Shown: positions 46,244 to 54,923 of the stretch, piece after piece
Position numbering within the stretch: position 1 is the first letter of the stretch
Layout of the letters: every line of letters starts with the position of its first letter
Assembly: GCF_022179125.1 (NCBI RefSeq)
Contig: NZ_BPQG01000018.1
Coordinates: 1-64,000, forward strand
Source of the DNA: Methylobacterium cerastii
GTDB lineage: Bacteria > Pseudomonadota > Alphaproteobacteria > Rhizobiales > Beijerinckiaceae
DNA length: 64,000 bases
Reading direction: 5' to 3'
Notes under the pieces: generated by a model
Databases searched by the model: none
Told to the model about the DNA's origin: nothing
The model's input: the letters and a program-made list of their open reading frames with translations, nothing else
Program-made: the position numbers and the translations under genes

Positions 46244-47065
46244 GTGGCCGACGACACGGAAGGGACGACCCGCGTCCGCAGCCTGTTCCTCTCAGACCTG
46301 CACCTCGGCACCCGTGGCTGCCAGGCCGGGCTGCTGCTGGACTTCCTGAAGGACTACGACGCCGACACGCTCTACCTCGTCGGCGACATCGTCGATGGCT
46401 GGCAGCTCCGCTCGGGCTGGTACTGGCCGCAGGGGCACAACGACGTGGTGCAGAAGCTGCTGCGCAAGGTGCGCAAGGGCTCGAGCCTGGTCTACGTGCC
46501 GGGCAACCACGACGAGTTCCTGCGCGACTACATCGGCACCACCTTCGGCGGCATCGAGATCGCCGAGAGCCGCATCCACGAGGCGGCCGACGGGCGGCGC
46601 TACCTCGTGATCCACGGCGACCAGTTCGACATGGTGGTGCGCCACGCCCGCTGGCTCGCCCACCTGGGCGACGGCGCCTACACCGTCGCGCTGTTCGTCA
46701 ACACCGGCCTGAACAAGCTGCGCCGGCGCCTGGGCCTGTCCTACTGGTCGCTCTCGGCCTGGGCGAAACTGAAGGTGAAGAACGCGGTCAACTTCATTGG
46801 CGCGTTCGAGACCTTCCTCGCCGACGAGGCCCGGCGCCAGGGCGCCGACGGGGTGATCTGTGGCCACATCCACCACGCTGCCGACCGGCACATCGACGGG
46901 TTGCGCTATCTCAACACCGGCGACTGGGTCGAATCCTGCACCGCCCTCGTCGAGCATTACGACGGCCGCATGGAGGTGCTGCACTATCCGACCATCCTCC
47001 GAGCCCGCGCGGCGGAGGCCGAGCGTGCGGCGCTTCCGGCGCCGGACCGCCGGGCCGTCGCGTGA
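46244..47065 (+). CDS. UDP-2,3-diacylglucosamine diphosphatase-like metallophosphoesterase
   Basis: 273 residues from GTG 46244 (GGGAG 6 nt upstream; an ATG at 46238 abuts that site). The calcineurin-like metal motifs are SLFLSDLHLGTRGC, LYLVGDIVDGWQL, VYVPGNHDEFLRD, LVIHGDQFDMVV and ICGHIHHAADRHIDG. It resembles LpxH-type enzymes of lipid A synthesis, but also stand-alone homologues found next to a glycosyltransferase in Alphaproteobacteria. Its stop overlaps that next gene (GTGA). Confidence 0.9.
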   Translation: MADDTEGTTRVRSLFLSDLHLGTRGCQAGLLLDFLKDYDADTLYLVGDIVDGWQLRSGWYWPQGHNDVVQKLLRKVRKGSSLVYVPGNHDEFLRDYIGTTFGGIEIAESRIHEAADGRRYLVIHGDQFDMVVRHARWLAHLGDGAYTVALFVNTGLNKLRRRLGLSYWSLSAWAKLKVKNAVNFIGAFETFLADEARRQGADGVICGHIHHAADRHIDGLRYLNTGDWVESCTALVEHYDGRMEVLHYPTILRARAAEAERAALPAPDRRAVA

Positions 47066-48132
47066 GGCTGCTCGTCGCGACCGACGCCTGGGCGCCGCAG
47101 GTCAACGGCGTGGTGCGCTCGCTGGAGCGCATGGCCGAGGCCGCCCCCGCGCGCGGCTTCGAGCCGTTCTTCCTGACCCCGCGCGACTTCCGCTCGCTGC
47201 CGATGCCGGGCTATTCCGAGATCCGCCTCGCCCTCGCCGGCGCCCGCGGCATCGGCGTGGCCTGGGAGCGGATCGACCCGACCCACGTGCACATCGCCAC
47301 CGAGGGCACCATCGGCCACGCGGTGCGCCGGCTCTGCATCGCCAAGGGCCGGCCCTTCACCACCAGCTACCACACCCGTTTTCCCGAATACCTCGCCGCC
47401 CGCGCGCCGATCCCGGAGGCGTGGAGCTACGCCTGGCTGCGGCGCTTCCACCGAGCCGCCAGCGGCACGATGGTCAGCACCGCCTCCCTCGAACACGAAC
47501 TCGCCGGCCGCGGCTTCCGCAACCTGATGCGCTGGACGCGGGGCGTCGACACCGAGCTGTTCCGCCCGGCCGAGCCGGAGGCGCCGCCGCCCAAGGCGCT
47601 CGACGGGTTGCCGCGCCCGATCTTCCTGTTCGTCGGCCGCGTGGCGGTGGAGAAGAACGTCGCCGCCTTCCTCGGCCTGGACTTGGCCGGCAGCAAAGTG
47701 GTGGTCGGCGACGGGCCGGACCGCGCCCGGCTCGCGGCCGCCCACCCGCAGGCGCGCTTCCTCGGCACCCGCACCGGCGCGGAACTCTCCGCCCTCTACG
47801 CCGCCGCCGACGTGTTCGTGTTCCCGAGCCTCACCGACACCTTCGGCATCGTGCTGCTCGAAGCGATGGCCTGCGGCCTGCCGGTGGCGGCCTACCCGGT
47901 GACCGGCCCCCTCGACGTCGTCGCCGGGACCGGCGCCGGCGTGCTCGACGCCGACCTGCGGACGGCGTGCTTGGCCGCCCTACGCATCCCGCGCTCCCAA
48001 TGCCGCGCCGAGGCGCTGCGGCGGACATGGGCCGAGAGCGCCCGCCAGTTCTTCGGCAACATCGAGAGCGCGCACGCCCACGCCGCCGACCTCGCCCTGC
48101 CGGCAGGCGCCGAGGCGGCGCTGCTCGGCTGA
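47062..48132 (+). CDS. GT4-family glycosyltransferase
   Basis: 356 residues from GTG 47062. The N-terminus MRLLVATDAWAPQVNGVVRS is typical of GT-B mannosyl/glucosyl transferases acting on lipids. The C-terminal donor site reads FVFPSLTDTFGIVLLEAMAC (the EX7E motif), followed by GLPVAAYPVTGP. Coupling with the metallophosphatase suggests both modify a membrane glycolipid. Acceptor and sugar are unknown. Confidence 0.92.
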   Translation: MRLLVATDAWAPQVNGVVRSLERMAEAAPARGFEPFFLTPRDFRSLPMPGYSEIRLALAGARGIGVAWERIDPTHVHIATEGTIGHAVRRLCIAKGRPFTTSYHTRFPEYLAARAPIPEAWSYAWLRRFHRAASGTMVSTASLEHELAGRGFRNLMRWTRGVDTELFRPAEPEAPPPKALDGLPRPIFLFVGRVAVEKNVAAFLGLDLAGSKVVVGDGPDRARLAAAHPQARFLGTRTGAELSALYAAADVFVFPSLTDTFGIVLLEAMACGLPVAAYPVTGPLDVVAGTGAGVLDADLRTACLAALRIPRSQCRAEALRRTWAESARQFFGNIESAHAHAADLALPAGAEAALLG

Positions 48133-48162
48133 CGGGGTGACGGGCCGAACGAGGAATGCGAA

Positions 48163-48190
48163 GGGTCGCGGCCCCGTGGAGACGCGACCC
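48163..48190 (+). promoter_or_regulatory. Hairpin with Shine-Dalgarno in its loop, before rnhB
   Basis: Perfect 8-bp inverted repeat GGGTCGCG (48163-48170) and CGCGACCC (48183-48190) enclose gccccgtggaga, which carries the only GGAG before the rnhB GTG at 48196. Confidence 0.5.
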
Positions 48191-48195
48191 GCCCC

Positions 48196-48852
48196 GTGCC
48201 CCCCTTCGATCCCGCCCGCGCCGCCGAATATCCCGCCGTCATCGGCTGCGACGAGGTCGGGCGCGGGGCCCTGTGCGGCCCGGTGGTGGTCGCAGCGGTG
48301 TGGTTCGACCCCGTCACGATCCCACCGGACCTGCTCGCCCGCCTCGACGACAGCAAGCGCCTCAAGGAGCCTTTGCGCGAGGCGCTGACGCCGCTGATCC
48401 GAGCGCATGCGCGCGTCGCGGTGGCTGCCGGCTCGCGGGCGCTGATCGACCGCGTCAACGTTCGCGTCGCGACCCTCGACGCCATGCGCCGGGCGGTGCT
48501 GAAGCTGTCCCTCGACGCGCCGGTGCTGGTCGACGGGCGGGACGCCGTCCCGGGCCTGTCGCAGCCCTGCCGCGCCATCGTCGGGGGCGACGGCGCGGTG
48601 CCGCAGATCGCCGCCGCCTCGATCGTCGCCAAGACGTTCCGCGATGGGCTGATGCGGGTGCTCGCCCGGCGCCATCCGCATTACGGCTGGGAGCGCAACG
48701 TCGGCTACGGCGCCCCCGTGCACCTCGCCGGCCTGAAAGCTCACGGCCGCAGCCCGCACCACCGGCTCAGTTTTACGCGGGGGTACGGCGAGGGCGGCAG
48801 TGGGACGGGGCTTGCGAAGGATGTCGCAGCGGTGCCCGTCCCCTCTCCGTGA
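48196..48852 (+). CDS. rnhB: Ribonuclease HII
   Basis: 218 residues from GTG 48196. It cleaves RNA in RNA-DNA hybrids. Motifs are VIGCDEVGRGALCGPVVVAA (catalytic Asp and Glu), the DDSKRLKE loop, an Asp in VLVDGRD, and the C-terminal IVAKTFRDGLMRVL (catalytic Asp is the D of RD). A family-typical GYGAPVHLAGLKAHGRSPHH closes the core, followed by a variable tail. Confidence 0.95.
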   Translation: MPPFDPARAAEYPAVIGCDEVGRGALCGPVVVAAVWFDPVTIPPDLLARLDDSKRLKEPLREALTPLIRAHARVAVAAGSRALIDRVNVRVATLDAMRRAVLKLSLDAPVLVDGRDAVPGLSQPCRAIVGGDGAVPQIAAASIVAKTFRDGLMRVLARRHPHYGWERNVGYGAPVHLAGLKAHGRSPHHRLSFTRGYGEGGSGTGLAKDVAAVPVPSP

Positions 48853-49158
48853 GACTTCGGCGATGCCGAACCTGGCACGGGTTCCCCTCTCCCCGCGTGC
48901 GGGGAGAGGCCCGGCTGCACCTTGTCGTGCAGCCGGGTAGCGCAGGCGCAGGCGAAGCGGCGGTGATGGGGGCGACGGATAGGGTTCCTCCGTTGCAGCC
49001 CCCTCACCGTCGGCTGCCGCCTCGCTTTGCCGACGACGAGGTCGGCAAAGCCCTTTCCCGCGCGCGGGGAGAGGAGATGCGCGCAAGGCGAGCGCCAGAA
49101 GCGGAAGCGTGCGAATCCTGTGCCCGAATGGGGGAAAACGCGGCCCCCTCGCCTCCCG
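48853..49158. repeat. Multi-hairpin intergenic repeat (family B, copy 3)
   Basis: 306 bp without a gene, convergent between rnhB and a radical SAM gene. It consists of successive inverted repeats: cccctctccccgcg-tg-cggggagagg (48889-48910), cggctgcaccttgtcgtgcagccg (48911-48935), ctttgccgacgacgaggtcggcaaag (about 49025-49051) and cccgcgcgcggggagagg (about 49056-49074). Confidence 0.7.
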
Positions 49159-50277
49159 TCACAACAGCGAAAACTGCTCCCCCGGCTTGGCGAAAGCTGA
49201 GGCGTCGAGGGTGATGCGCGCCTTCGCGTAGCCGAGCCGCGTTTTCGCCAGGCGCATCCGCGTCGCGATCAGGTCGGCGTAGGCGCCCTCCCCGGTCATG
49301 CGCTTGCCGAAGGTGGCGTCGTATTCGCGGCCGCCGCGGGCCTGTGCGATCAGGGAGAAGACGTGACGTTGTCGCCCGGGATAGTGCTCGGCGAACCAGT
49401 CGGCGACGAGGTCCTTCAGTTCGTGTGGCAGGCGCAGCAGCACGTGGTTGGCCTCCCGCGCCCCGCAGGCGCGCGCCTCGGTCAGGATCGCCTCGATCTC
49501 GTGGTCGTTGAGCGAGGGGATGATCGGCGCGACGATCACCATCACCGGGATGCCGGCTTGGCTGAGCGCACGAATCGCCTCGAGGCGCTTGCGCGGATGC
49601 GGCGCGCGGGGCTCCATCTTCCGGGACAGCACCGGATCGAGGGTCGTCACCGAGACCGCGACCTTCACGAGGTTCCGCTCGGCCATCCCGGCGAGGATGT
49701 CGATGTCGCGGGTGACGAGGTTGGATTTCGTCACGATCCCGACGGGATGGCGCAGGCGTGCCAGCACCTCCAGCACGGCCCTTGTGATGCGGTGCTCGCG
49801 CTCGATCGGCTGGTACGGGTCGGTCGCCGTGCCGAGCGCGATGGTCTGCGCCTCGTAGCCCGGCGCCGACAGCTCGCGCTCCAGCAGGCGCGCCGCGTCC
49901 GGCTTGGCGAAGAGCTTTGTCTCGAAGTCGAGCCCGGGCGACAATCCGGTATAGGCGTGGTTCGGCCGCGCGAAGCAGTAGACGCAGCCGTGCTCGCAGC
50001 CGCGATAGGGGTTGATCGAGCGATCGAACGGGATGTCGGGCGAGGTGTTGCGCGTGATGATCCCGCGCGCCCGCTCCAGCGTCACCTCGGTCCGTCGCAC
50101 CGGCCCGGGCTCGTCGGAAGGCCAGCCGTCGTCCAGGCTTTCGCGCCGGATCGCCTCGAACCGACCGTCCGGGTTGGCGGTGGCGCCCCGTCCGCGCACC
50201 GAGTCCTGCGCCGGCGTCGTTGCGGCGAGCCGGCGTGGGCTCGATTCGAGTTCGGACACATGGCGGGGTGCGGACAT
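49159..50277 (-). CDS. PA0069-family radical SAM protein
   Basis: 372 residues from ATG 50277. The radical SAM cluster motif is CEHGCVYCFARPNHAY (Cx3CxxC). Further landmarks are FETKLFAKPDAARLLERELS, IALGTATDPYQPIEREHRIT and the C-terminal HELKDLVADWFAEHYPGRQR. The N-terminal 70 residues (rich in Arg/Pro, RGRGATANPDGRFE) are typical of this family. The substrate of the family is not known. Confidence 0.93.
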   Translation of the reverse strand: MSAPRHVSELESSPRRLAATTPAQDSVRGRGATANPDGRFEAIRRESLDDGWPSDEPGPVRRTEVTLERARGIITRNTSPDIPFDRSINPYRGCEHGCVYCFARPNHAYTGLSPGLDFETKLFAKPDAARLLERELSAPGYEAQTIALGTATDPYQPIEREHRITRAVLEVLARLRHPVGIVTKSNLVTRDIDILAGMAERNLVKVAVSVTTLDPVLSRKMEPRAPHPRKRLEAIRALSQAGIPVMVIVAPIIPSLNDHEIEAILTEARACGAREANHVLLRLPHELKDLVADWFAEHYPGRQRHVFSLIAQARGGREYDATFGKRMTGEGAYADLIATRMRLAKTRLGYAKARITLDASAFAKPGEQFSLL

Positions 50278-50453
50278 CGTGATGGGGGCGCCCCGGCGTG
50301 AAAGCTGTCTACAATAGAACATAGCAGGAACGAAATCGACGGGATACGCCTCGATTTTAGGCAAGTTCTCAGCGTTTGTGGCAACCGCGCAACGCAAGCG
50401 CGTCGCGTCGCGGCCGAGCGTCCTCGCTGGCCGAAAATACGTTATGCGCGACC

Positions 50454-50972
50454 ATGATCTCCGCCCTGGTTCTCGTCGCCGACCCCGGCGACGCCGACGC
50501 GCTCGACCGTCTGGCCGACTCCCTGGGGGCGCTCGTGGCGGGCGTCGCCGCCGGTCTCGTGGGCGATGCGGTGATCGTGGCGGCGGCGATGGACCCCGGC
50601 GTCGACACCATCGCCGACGCCACAGGTGCCAGCCTCGTGGTGATGCCGCCCGGAGCGAACCCCTGGGTCGCGGGGGCGGCTTTGGCGCGCCGCGACTGGG
50701 TCTTGTGCCTCGAGGCCGGCGACGTGCCGGGGGATGGCTGGATCCGCACCCTCGACCGGTTCGTCGGCACCGCGGGCGCCGACTCCCTCGGACGGCTGTC
50801 GCGTCCGCATGCGAGCCTCGCGACGCGGCTCGCGGTCTGGGCCGAGGCGATGGTCGGCGCCGGGGTGGCGCGGCCCGGCGACGTGGTCCGGCGCGACCGC
50901 CTCACCGAGGCCGGCACGTTCGCGCCTCGGCTGACGCCGCGCCGGCTCATCGCCCGGATCGACCGGGCGTGA
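50454..50972 (+). CDS. Glycosyltransferase-like protein
   Basis: 172 residues beginning MISALVLVADPGDADALDRL, with a Rossmann-like alternation and a DWVLCLEAGDVPGDGWIRTL stretch. The latter resembles the DxD-adjacent part of GT2 enzymes (here E-A-G-D). It is too short for a full transferase. It ends three bases from the convergent moaB stop. Confidence 0.7.
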   Translation: MISALVLVADPGDADALDRLADSLGALVAGVAAGLVGDAVIVAAAMDPGVDTIADATGASLVVMPPGANPWVAGAALARRDWVLCLEAGDVPGDGWIRTLDRFVGTAGADSLGRLSRPHASLATRLAVWAEAMVGAGVARPGDVVRRDRLTEAGTFAPRLTPRRLIARIDRA

Positions 50973-50975
50973 GGG

Positions 50976-51530
50976 TCACGCGGTGACGGAGGCGCCCCGG
51001 CGCAGGTGCTCGTCGAGGCGCGGCATGATCTCGACGAAGTTGCAGGGGCGGTGCCGGTAATCGAGCTGGCTCGCGAGGATGCCGTCCCAGGCGTCGCGGC
51101 AGGCGCCGGGCGACCCCGGGAGCACGAAGACGTAGGTCGCGTTGGCGACCCCCGCCGTCGCCCGCGACTGCAGCGTCGAGGTGCCGATCTTGTCGTAGGA
51201 GATGCGGTGGAACACCGCCGAGAAGCCGTCCATCCGTTTCTCGAACAGCGGCTCCAGCGCCTCCGGCGTCACGTCGCGCCCGGTGAATCCGGTGCCGCCG
51301 GTGGTGATCACCACGTCGACGCCGGGATCGCGGGTCCAGCCCTCGACCGTCTCGCGGATCGCCGAGACCTCGTCGGGCACGATGGCGCGGGCGGCGAGCG
51401 CGTGGCCGGCTGCGGTCAGCCGCTCCGCAAGGGTGTCGCCGGAGCGGTCGTCCTCCGGCCCGCGCGTGTCCGAGACGGTGAGCACCGCGATCGACAGGGG
51501 GACGAAGCTGCGGGCAGGCGTGTCGGGCAT
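50976..51530 (-). CDS. moaB: Molybdenum cofactor biosynthesis protein B
   Basis: 184 residues. MoaB/MogA-type molybdopterin adenylylation fold. Motifs are [60 protein letters not shown] and [21 protein letters not shown] 51530 gives [13 protein letters not shown]. No other Mo cofactor gene is in the window. Confidence 0.95.
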   Translation of the reverse strand: MPDTPARSFVPLSIAVLTVSDTRGPEDDRSGDTLAERLTAAGHALAARAIVPDEVSAIRETVEGWTRDPGVDVVITTGGTGFTGRDVTPEALEPLFEKRMDGFSAVFHRISYDKIGTSTLQSRATAGVANATYVFVLPGSPGACRDAWDGILASQLDYRHRPCNFVEIMPRLDEHLRRGASVTA

Positions 51531-51640
51531 CGAACGGTCTCCGAGATGTTCGCCCGGAATATGGGCCGTCGGCGCCGATTGTCCCATCCGTCGCCGCCGT
51601 GGCGGATCGCGGGCGCGATCCGTGGTATCGGCCCGACGAC

Positions 51641-52723
51641 ATGACCGATCCCATCGAACTTCGCGGTGCTCCCATGGATGCGTCCCCCGTCCGCCTCACC
51701 AGCCTCGCCCATGGCGGCGGATGCGGCTGCAAGCTCGATCCCGCGATCCTCCGGTCGCTGCTGGCCGACCAGCCGATCGCCGGGCCGTTCGAGCGCCTGC
51801 TCGTCGGCAACGAGACCGCCGACGACGCCGCCGTGTGGGCGCTCGACGACGGCACATGCGTCATCGCCACCACCGACTTCTTCACGCCGATGGTCGACGA
51901 CCCGCGCGACTTCGGACGGATCGCCGCCACCAACGCGATCTCCGACGTCTACGCCATGGGCGGCCGCCCGATCATGGCGCTCGCCATCCTCGGGATGCCC
52001 GTCGGCAAGATCGCGCCCGAGGTCGTCGCCGAGATCCTGAAGGGCGGCGCCGCGACCTGCGCCGAGGCCGGCATCCCGATCGCCGGCGGCCACTCGATCG
52101 ACACGCCCGAGCCGATCTACGGGCTCGCGGTGATCGGCATCTGCCGCCGCGAGGACGTGCGCCGCAACGCCGACGCGCGGGTCGGCGACGTGCTGATCCT
52201 GACCAAGCCGCTTGGCGTCGGCGTCTACTCCGCCGCGATCAAGCGCGACGCCCTACCGGCGGGCGGCTACGCGGACTTCGTCGCGACGACGACGCTGCTG
52301 AACAAGGTCGGCGCCGAGCTCAGTCCCGATCCGGACGTCCACGCCATCACCGACGTGACCGGCTTCGGCCTGCTCGGGCACGGGCTCGAGTTCGCCCGCG
52401 GCGCCGGCTGCCGCCTCGCGATCGACTGGGCGGCGGTGCCGCTGCTGCCCGCGGCCGAAGCGCTCGCGCGGGACGGCTTCGTCACCGGCGCGTCCCACCG
52501 CAACTGGACCGCCTTCGGCGCCGACGTCGCGCTGCCCGACGGTTTTCCCGAATGGGCGCGGCACCTGCTCACCGATCCGCAGACCTCCGGCGGCCTGCTC
52601 GTCGCCTGCGCGCCCGAGCGCGCCGACGAGATCCTCGCCCGCATCCGCGCCGCCGGGCATCCGGCCGCGGCGATCGTCGGGCGGGCGGAGGCGGGTGCGG
52701 CCGGCATCCGCGTCGCGCTCTGA
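51641..52723 (+). CDS. selD: Selenide, water dikinase
   Basis: 360 residues from ATG 51641. It makes selenophosphate from selenide and ATP. The catalytic motif is [20 protein letters not shown] (Cys, not Sec), followed by [54 protein letters not shown] and [16 protein letters not shown]. The gene is present without selA, selB or mnmH/selU in the window. It starts 110 bp from the divergent moaB. Confidence 0.96.
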   Translation: MTDPIELRGAPMDASPVRLTSLAHGGGCGCKLDPAILRSLLADQPIAGPFERLLVGNETADDAAVWALDDGTCVIATTDFFTPMVDDPRDFGRIAATNAISDVYAMGGRPIMALAILGMPVGKIAPEVVAEILKGGAATCAEAGIPIAGGHSIDTPEPIYGLAVIGICRREDVRRNADARVGDVLILTKPLGVGVYSAAIKRDALPAGGYADFVATTTLLNKVGAELSPDPDVHAITDVTGFGLLGHGLEFARGAGCRLAIDWAAVPLLPAAEALARDGFVTGASHRNWTAFGADVALPDGFPEWARHLLTDPQTSGGLLVACAPERADEILARIRAAGHPAAAIVGRAEAGAAGIRVAL

Positions 52724-52808
52724 GGCTGCACGCGGAAGGCGATCTTCACCAATCGCCGGGCATGGTCGCGGCCCCGCGACGCGTCGCGCAGAGCCGCCCG
52801 CCCCCGTC

Positions 52809-54923
52809 GTGACCGCCCGTTCCCCCGATCCGAACCGCAGCGCCACCTACGGTATCGCGGACTGGCCCTACGGCCGGTCCGAGGGCCTGCTTGCCCGACC
52901 CGGCAGCCTGCCGGCCGGGCGACCGTGGCCGCGCCTGCGCGTGCTCACGATCGCGTCCGGCGACGAGCCGCGGCTCGCGGACGGCGTCGCCTCGGTCGCC
53001 CGGCAGGATTACCCGGAGTGCCGGCACGACGTGGTGCCCGCCGGATCGGCGCCTTCCGCCGCGATCCTCGCGGACGAAGCGGTCGACTACGTCCTGGTCC
53101 TTCCCGCCGGCGACCTGCTGGCACCCGGCGCCCTCGCGGCGCTCGCCCTGGAGGCGGCGCTGAGCGGCGCCGGCGCGGTGGCCGGCCTACGCGTGCTGTT
53201 CGACGGCGCCGTGACAAGCCTCGACGTGCCTTCGCTGTCGGGGGAGGACACGAGCGAAATCCCGTTCACCGGCGGCGAGGTGCTGTGGCGTCGCGATGCG
53301 CTCGCGGCGTTGCCGGGCCTCGACCTCTCCGACGCCGGCTGGGCCGCGCACGCCTGGGCGGCGGTCGGCCGAACAGCGCGCGGTTTGGCTCGCATCGGCC
53401 GGCCGGTGCTGCTGCAGTTCGATCGGTTGGGCGAACGAGAGACCGATTCGACCCTGAGTACAGATGCATTCCAGCCGGCGCCTCTCCCTCCTCCCTATGC
53501 GGGGGGAGGGAAAGCGTTACGGCTTTCCCAGGATTCGTCGCAGTCCCCAACCCTCTCGATCGCCTCCCTCACCGGCACCGGCCATGCCGGTGGGGCGGGC
53601 ATCGCCCATCGGCGGCTCGGTGAGGCGTTGCGGCTGGCCGGGCATCGCGTCGTGGACGTCGTGCTCGCCGACGAATCGCCGCCGGTCGCCGCGGAATGGA
53701 CGGACGCGTTTCCCGTCGCCGAGGCGGCGATCGGCGCGGGCGGCCACGACCTCGTGCTTGCCGGCAACCTGCACGGGGCGACCCGGAGCCTCGCGATAGC
53801 CGGCCGCCTCGCCGCCGACCGGCCGGTCGCGCTCGTGCTGCACGACCTGTTTCCGCTGACCGGGCGCTGCGCCCATCCGCGCGGCTGCCTCCGAATCGAA
53901 ACCGTCGGCTGCGACGCCGCCTGCCCGACGCCCGATGAATACCCGCAGCTCGCACGGCGGCGCATCGCCGGCACGCACGCGGCCAAGCGGGCGGTGCTCT
54001 CCCTGCGGGACGGGCCGATCCTCCTCGCCAACTCCGCCTGGACAGCCGCGCGCGCCGCGGCGCTCGCGCCGCCCGGCACCGTGGTCGCGCCCCTGGCGCT
54101 GGCGTTTCCGACCAACGTCTTCCGCCCAGGCGACAGGACTGCTTTGCGTCGCGCCCTCGGCCTGCCCGCCGACGACCTGCTGATCCTGGTCTCGGCGGTG
54201 GTCCTCGACGGGCCGGACAAGAACGTCGGCGACCTCGCCGAGGCCCTGCGCCGCGTCGCCGGCCCCGGCATCGGCTTCGTCGCGATCGGGCGCCTCGACC
54301 ACCCGGCCCGCCTCGCCCTGCCGAACCTGTTCGCGCCGGGGCTCGTCGCCGACGAGGCGCAACTCGCCGTCTGGTACGGCGCCTGCGACCTCCACGTCAC
54401 CGCGAGCCGGCTCGAGACCTTGGGCCAGACGCCGATCGAAGCGGGCCTGTGCGGCACGCCGACGCTCGCCTACCGCACCGCCGGCCTGACCACCTCGGTG
54501 ATCGACGGCGTGTCCGGACGGCTGGTTCCAGTGGAGCCCGGCGCGCTCGGCGACGCCCTGGTCGAGCTGGTCGCCGACCGCGCAGACCTCGCCCGCCTCG
54601 GCGCCTTCGCGCGAATCGCCCTGGAGAGCCGGTTCAGTCCCGCGGCCTGCGCGATGTCGCTCGACCGGGTCTTTCGCGAGCGGGGGATGGTGCCGAGCCA
54701 CGGCCACCGCGTGCGGTTCGCACCGGAGATGCTCGGCCAGTTTCCCTTCGCCGCGATGCCGGCGGTCGCCGCCACCGGCCTCGTCGCGGCGCAATCCGGC
54801 CCATTCGTCCGCGGCCTGCGCCGCGCCAAGCAGCGCCTGCTCGGCCGCAGGTTGCCGCCCTGGGCGCGGCGCGGCCTGTACTGGGCCGCCCGCCTTCGAT
54901 CCCTGCGCGGAGGCCGTCGATGA
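52809..54923 (+). CDS. Two-domain glycosyltransferase (GT2-like plus GT4)
   Basis: 704 residues; GTG 52809 is the most plausible start, but the frame is open upstream to 52695. The N-terminal third is a GT2-like fold: LRVLTIASGDEPRLADGVAS, then DYVLVLPAGDLLAPGALA and WRRDALAALPGLDLSDAGWA. The C-terminal part (from about 260) is a GT-B transferase: LTGTGHAGGAGIAHRRLGEA, DLFPLTGRCAHPRGC and DLHVTASRLETLGQTPIEAG. A hairpin repeat lies in frame at the junction (53481-53560). Its stop overlaps the next gene. Confidence 0.88.
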   Translation: MTARSPDPNRSATYGIADWPYGRSEGLLARPGSLPAGRPWPRLRVLTIASGDEPRLADGVASVARQDYPECRHDVVPAGSAPSAAILADEAVDYVLVLPAGDLLAPGALAALALEAALSGAGAVAGLRVLFDGAVTSLDVPSLSGEDTSEIPFTGGEVLWRRDALAALPGLDLSDAGWAAHAWAAVGRTARGLARIGRPVLLQFDRLGERETDSTLSTDAFQPAPLPPPYAGGGKALRLSQDSSQSPTLSIASLTGTGHAGGAGIAHRRLGEALRLAGHRVVDVVLADESPPVAAEWTDAFPVAEAAIGAGGHDLVLAGNLHGATRSLAIAGRLAADRPVALVLHDLFPLTGRCAHPRGCLRIETVGCDAACPTPDEYPQLARRRIAGTHAAKRAVLSLRDGPILLANSAWTAARAAALAPPGTVVAPLALAFPTNVFRPGDRTALRRALGLPADDLLILVSAVVLDGPDKNVGDLAEALRRVAGPGIGFVAIGRLDHPARLALPNLFAPGLVADEAQLAVWYGACDLHVTASRLETLGQTPIEAGLCGTPTLAYRTAGLTTSVIDGVSGRLVPVEPGALGDALVELVADRADLARLGAFARIALESRFSPAACAMSLDRVFRERGMVPSHGHRVRFAPEMLGQFPFAAMPAVAATGLVAAQSGPFVRGLRRAKQRLLGRRLPPWARRGLYWAARLRSLRGGRR
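53481..53560. repeat. Family B hairpin repeat inside a coding sequence (copy 4)
   Basis: cctctccctcctccctatgc-ggggggaggg, then GGGAAAGC-GTTACG-GCTTTCCC (53508-53529), then ccccaaccctctc. It has the layout of the intergenic family B repeats, and is translated as a Pro/Gly/Ser-rich linker (about residues 225-250). Confidence 0.7.
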
